A stretch of 64,000 nucleotides of DNA, taken from Niastella koreensis GR20-10 (GTDB lineage Bacteria > Bacteroidota > Bacteroidia > Chitinophagales > Chitinophagaceae). A model generated the notes under the pieces. It saw only the letters and a program-made list of their open reading frames with translations, made no database searches and had not been told where the DNA came from. Shown here piece after piece: positions 61,728-64,000 of this stretch (the stretch's first letter is position 1; each line of letters starts with the position of its first letter). The position numbers and the translations under genes were made by a program. Location of the stretch: assembly GCF_000246855.1 (NCBI RefSeq), contig NC_016609.1, positions 8,320,744 through 8,384,743 on the forward strand, read 5' to 3'.

Positions 61728-62765
61728 ATGCAATTGGGAATAATAGGCAGTGGGAGCTGGGCAACAGCATTGGCGAAAATTTGTACAGACAACAAACAAG
61801 CTATAAACTGGTGTGTACGGTCAGAGGAAATCGTGAACCACATACAACAACGGCATCACAATCCCGGTTATTTAAGCTCGGTATATTTCGATACAAACCT
61901 GGTAAAACTGAATACCGATATCGCCGCCACCATTGCTGCCAGTGATTGCATTTTAATTGCTACACCTTCGGCCTACGTAACCGCTACACTCAGCGATCTG
62001 CCGGCCAATGCGTTTGAAGGTAAAAAAGTACTCTCCGCCGTAAAAGGTATTCTGCCCGATAATAACTTATTGTTGAACGATCACCTGAAGGAGGCATTCA
62101 ACCTGCCTTTGTCTGATTACTTTACGGTAATGGGCCCCTGTCATGCCGAGGAGGTAGCCTCGGAAAAACTATCCTACCTCACTTTTTCAGGCATAGATGT
62201 ATCGATGGCAGAAAAGATAGCAGCCTGCTTTACCACCCCATATTTAAATACCGTTGTTAATCCCGATGTATACGGCGTGCAATATGCAGCCGTGCTGAAA
62301 AACATTTATGCCCTGGGCGCCGGTATTGCCCACGGGTTGGAATATGGCGATAATTTCTTAAGTGTGCTCATTGCCAATTGCGCAGATGAAATGGCCGGTT
62401 TTTTGAAAAAAGTAGGCATCCAGCATATCGAGGTGGGGGTGCATGATGGCGAAGACCCGGTGACCCACCGCAAAACACCCAACTATGCCGCATCGGTATA
62501 TCTGGGCGATCTGCTGGTAACCTGTTATTCGTTGTACAGTCGTAACAGAACTTTCGGTAATATGATTGGTAAGGGATATTCGGTGCGGGCCACGCAGCTC
62601 GAAATGAACATGGTGGCCGAGGGATATAACGCCAGTAAATGTATTTTCCTGGTAAATCAACAGATCGGGGCCGAAATGCCCATAGCCGAAACCGTTTACC
62701 GCATTTTGTGGGAAAATGTTAAACCCCGCAAAGGCTTTAATCTGGTAGAAAAAACGTTAGTCTAA
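61728..62765 (+). CDS. gpsA: Glycerol-3-phosphate dehydrogenase (NAD(P)+)
   Basis: 345 residues. The dinucleotide fold begins LGIIGSGSWATALAKI, followed by SAVKGILPDNN, the family signature MGPCHAEEVASEKL, the catalytic Lys in YAAVLKNIYALGAGIAHGL, and a C-terminal part with GYSVRATQLEMNMVAEGYNA. It reduces dihydroxyacetone phosphate to sn-glycerol 3-phosphate for phospholipid synthesis. Length and order are normal. It appears to be monocistronic, and a repeat tract follows. Confidence 0.93.
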   Translation: MQLGIIGSGSWATALAKICTDNKQAINWCVRSEEIVNHIQQRHHNPGYLSSVYFDTNLVKLNTDIAATIAASDCILIATPSAYVTATLSDLPANAFEGKKVLSAVKGILPDNNLLLNDHLKEAFNLPLSDYFTVMGPCHAEEVASEKLSYLTFSGIDVSMAEKIAACFTTPYLNTVVNPDVYGVQYAAVLKNIYALGAGIAHGLEYGDNFLSVLIANCADEMAGFLKKVGIQHIEVGVHDGEDPVTHRKTPNYAASVYLGDLLVTCYSLYSRNRTFGNMIGKGYSVRATQLEMNMVAEGYNASKCIFLVNQQIGAEMPIAETVYRILWENVKPRKGFNLVEKTLV

Positions 62766-62905
62766 TGTGATAATTAGATAATTCGATAATGTGATAATTG
62801 AAAAACACGGTAGCAAACTTTTTATACATCTGGTTGTAATAATTATAGCCTTTTCGCGACAAATAAAACTAGCCCATTAGCCTATTATCACATTAGCAAA
62901 TTAGA
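62766..62905. repeat. GTGATAAT word repeat with inverted counterpart
   Basis: 62767-62800 reads TGTGATAATTAGATAATTCG followed by more of the same words; 62876-62905 holds the inverse (AGCCTATTATCACATTAGCA). The two tracts could pair over about 70 bp between them, forming a loose hairpin after gpsA. Confidence 0.55.
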
Positions 62906-62910
62906 TTTAA

Positions 62911-63021
62911 ATGCCTTTCTCTTTAGGACCATATGGAATTACTGCAATGCTGGTGCTGGCCGGTATTGTTATCATCAACGAGGTGATTAAACTCGTTAAA
63001 AAAGACCATCATTCGGCCTAA
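62911..63021 (+). CDS. 36-residue single-helix membrane peptide
   Basis: The ATG at 62911 opens 36 codons (MPFSLGPYGITAMLVLAGIV, then IINEVIKLVKKDHHSA) ending at TAA 63019-63021. The hydrophobic middle is long enough for one membrane helix, with a basic C-terminal end likely in the cytosol. A perfect terminator follows 28 bp later, which supports a small transcribed gene. No known family comes to mind. Confidence 0.6.
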   Translation: MPFSLGPYGITAMLVLAGIVIINEVIKLVKKDHHSA

Positions 63022-63048
63022 ACAGGCGTAACATATTGATTATCTATA

Positions 63049-63076
63049 GGCCCCCGAGCAGTCGGGGGCTTTTTTA
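63049..63076 (+). terminator. Rho-independent terminator
   Basis: GCCCCCGA (63050-63057) pairs with TCGGGGGC (63062-63069), four-base loop, followed by six or seven T. It ends the 36-residue gene. Confidence 0.9.
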
Positions 63077-63125
63077 TGTCTTGTATTTAGCTGACAGTGA
63101 AGTTATTGCAAGGGTTTCTTCGGAA

Positions 63126-63204
63126 CTTCTTCGCAAATCCTCTTAGACAACCTGTAGGTTTCTTCGCAAATTTGCGAAGAACTTGCGAAGGATTTGCGAA
63201 GAAG
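63126..63204. repeat. Nested palindromes built on CTTCGCAAAT
   Basis: An outer 15-bp inverted repeat (CTTCTTCGCAAATCC at 63126-63140; its exact inverse at 63190-63204) encloses a perfect 22-bp palindrome at 63160-63181 made of the same word. A transcript from either strand could form a cruciform or nested hairpin. It lies between the 36-residue gene and hemW. Confidence 0.75.
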
Positions 63205-63258
63205 GGTAAGCTGAGTCTGTGCTCGGTCCCGAAGAATGTCTGAACCGGGATTCCCGGT

Positions 63259-64000
63259 TCAGACAAAAAGCGCTGCCGCTATACCATCCGCAAATAGTTT
63301 CCCTTCTTTGGTTAGTTGCAGGTGATTATTGTAGAACCGCATTTTACCACTATCTATAAATGGTTGGGCGGCCCGTTGTAACTGGTTTGCTTCCCTTTCC
63401 CCAAACCGGCTTACTATCCAGCCAAGATCGAGGCCCTCGATGGTGCGCAGCGAGGTCATGGTGTATTCGTTTAACCGTTGGGTGTGGGTAAGGGTTTCCA
63501 TTTCCAAAGGCACCTTGTTTTCCTTTAGCGATTGTATGTACAACGCGTTGTTGGCAATGTTCCATTGCCGCGATGTACCGTTAAACGAGTGGGCGGAAGG
63601 GCCAAGTCCCAGGTAAGAAGCGCCCTGCCAGTAAGAGCTGTTATGACGGCTGCGCATGCCGGGCAGCGCGAAATTCGAGATCTCGTAATGCTCATAGCCC
63701 GCCTGTTGCAGCCAGTCCATCAGTAATAAAAACTGGCGGGCCTGATCTTCGGTATTTACCTCGGCGGTTTTGTGTTTGTTTATCATGGAGGCCAGGGCGG
63801 TGCCTGGTTCAACGGTCAATGCATAACAGGAGATATGCGGAACGCCTATGGCAATGGCCTGTTGCACATTGTGCTGCCATTTATCATCGGGCAGGGTAGG
63901 GCCGCCATAGATAAGATCGATGGTGATATTAGGAAAATATTGTATAGCCAGTTGTAAATTGTCGATTGCCTGTTTGGCTGAATGTGCCCGGTTCATCCAG
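63259..64000 (-). CDS. hemW: HemW-like radical SAM protein, C-terminal part (5' end beyond window)
   Basis: About 247 residues, open to the window edge. The region starts in the post-cluster part of the radical SAM domain (LMNRAHS-like: MNRAHSAKQAIDN), with IDLIYGGPTLPDDKW, SCYALTVEPGTAL, EHYEISNFALPG, and HNSSYWQGASYLGLGPSAHSF, which are the HemW/HemN family pattern, and a C-terminal winged-helix-like HemN_C part (TMTSLRTIEGLDL). The radical SAM Cys motif lies outside the window. HemW is a heme chaperone and not a true coproporphyrinogen oxidase. A 27-bp inverted repeat (63238-63264) covers the stop codon. Confidence 0.9.
   Translation of the reverse strand, partial: WMNRAHSAKQAIDNLQLAIQYFPNITIDLIYGGPTLPDDKWQHNVQQAIAIGVPHISCYALTVEPGTALASMINKHKTAEVNTEDQARQFLLLMDWLQQAGYEHYEISNFALPGMRSRHNSSYWQGASYLGLGPSAHSFNGTSRQWNIANNALYIQSLKENKVPLEMETLTHTQRLNEYTMTSLRTIEGLDLGWIVSRFGEREANQLQRAAQPFIDSGKMRFYNNHLQLTKEGKLFADGIAAALFV

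Noticed and set aside
63238-63264. Terminator of hemW
   Set aside because: The inverted repeat covers the stop codon but is not followed by a T-run on the minus strand, so it is noted only as an inverted repeat.

Overview
The window looks like a chromosomal piece of a Bacteroidota genome, most likely family Chitinophagaceae (Chitinophaga/Niastella-like). I infer this from gene content: TonB receptors with STN or carboxypeptidase-like N-terminal domains, a DUF4249 partner, a type IX secretion sorting domain, LytS/LytTR pairs, BlaI/M56 pairs, propeller-LuxR regulators, GH3/GH5/GH128-type enzymes, signal peptides ending in Ala-Gln, and promoters of the TTG-N18-22-TAnnTTTG type. Species cannot be told from the sequence alone. 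No rRNA, insertion sequence, prophage or CRISPR array was seen. One tRNA gene (Arg, CCG) and one cobalamin riboswitch are present.

Layout. 1-3.6 kb (minus): DUF4249 lipoprotein start, TonB receptor and a secreted protein. 4.1-7.1 kb: large FAD/Fe-S D-2-hydroxyacid dehydrogenase. 7.3-8.8 kb: AT-rich acyltransferase broken by one frameshift, followed directly by a tandem repeat. 9-11.3 kb: LytS/LytTR pair and a secreted unknown. 11.6-20.9 kb: Oar-like TonB receptor, divergent MFS exporter/Lrp regulator, IPT-repeat T9SS protein, SDR, AraC regulator. 21-33 kb: serine hydrolase, propeller-LuxR regulator, GH5-CBM6, BlaR1-like/BlaI pair with visible operators, DUF4291, GH3-PA14. 33-38.5 kb: a Crp/Fnr-type regulator followed by two near-consensus CRP-type sites and a six-gene redox operon (YceI, tautomerase, SDR, NTF2-like, nitronate monooxygenase, SDR). 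38.7-42.7 kb: small genes, a GH128-like lipoprotein, DUF481, phosphoesterase plus nucleotidyltransferase. 42.9-46.5 kb: an AT-rich stretch of DUF1877, DUF433-like and DUF5071 genes, one nonsense pseudogene, one truncated gene, a 21-bp periodic repeat array and tRNA-Arg. 46.6-47.7 kb: orphan LytS kinase. 47.7-56 kb (minus): cobalamin salvage locus. 56-64 kb: amino-acid permease plus PLP lyase, TolC plus MacA-like adaptor, gpsA, a 36-residue membrane peptide and the 3' part of hemW.

The best-defined system is the cobalamin locus. A TTG-N19-TATTTTTG promoter and a cobalamin riboswitch precede, in order, a DUF6580-like membrane protein, a BtuF-like protein without signal peptide, a Cys-rich CWC protein, CobU, a Dph6-like PP-loop ATPase, CobT, CobS and CobC. 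A BtuB-like receptor lies just upstream on the same strand. No BtuC or BtuD is encoded in the window. The roles of the DUF6580 protein, the cytosolic BtuF-like protein and the PP-loop enzyme in B12 use are the main open questions.

Other hidden structure includes two ~21-bp-period arrays that begin at the ends of damaged AT-rich genes, intergenic runs of short repeated words whose inverted copies face each other, and a repeat family that supplies the N-terminus of CobU and the C-terminus of the MFS protein.
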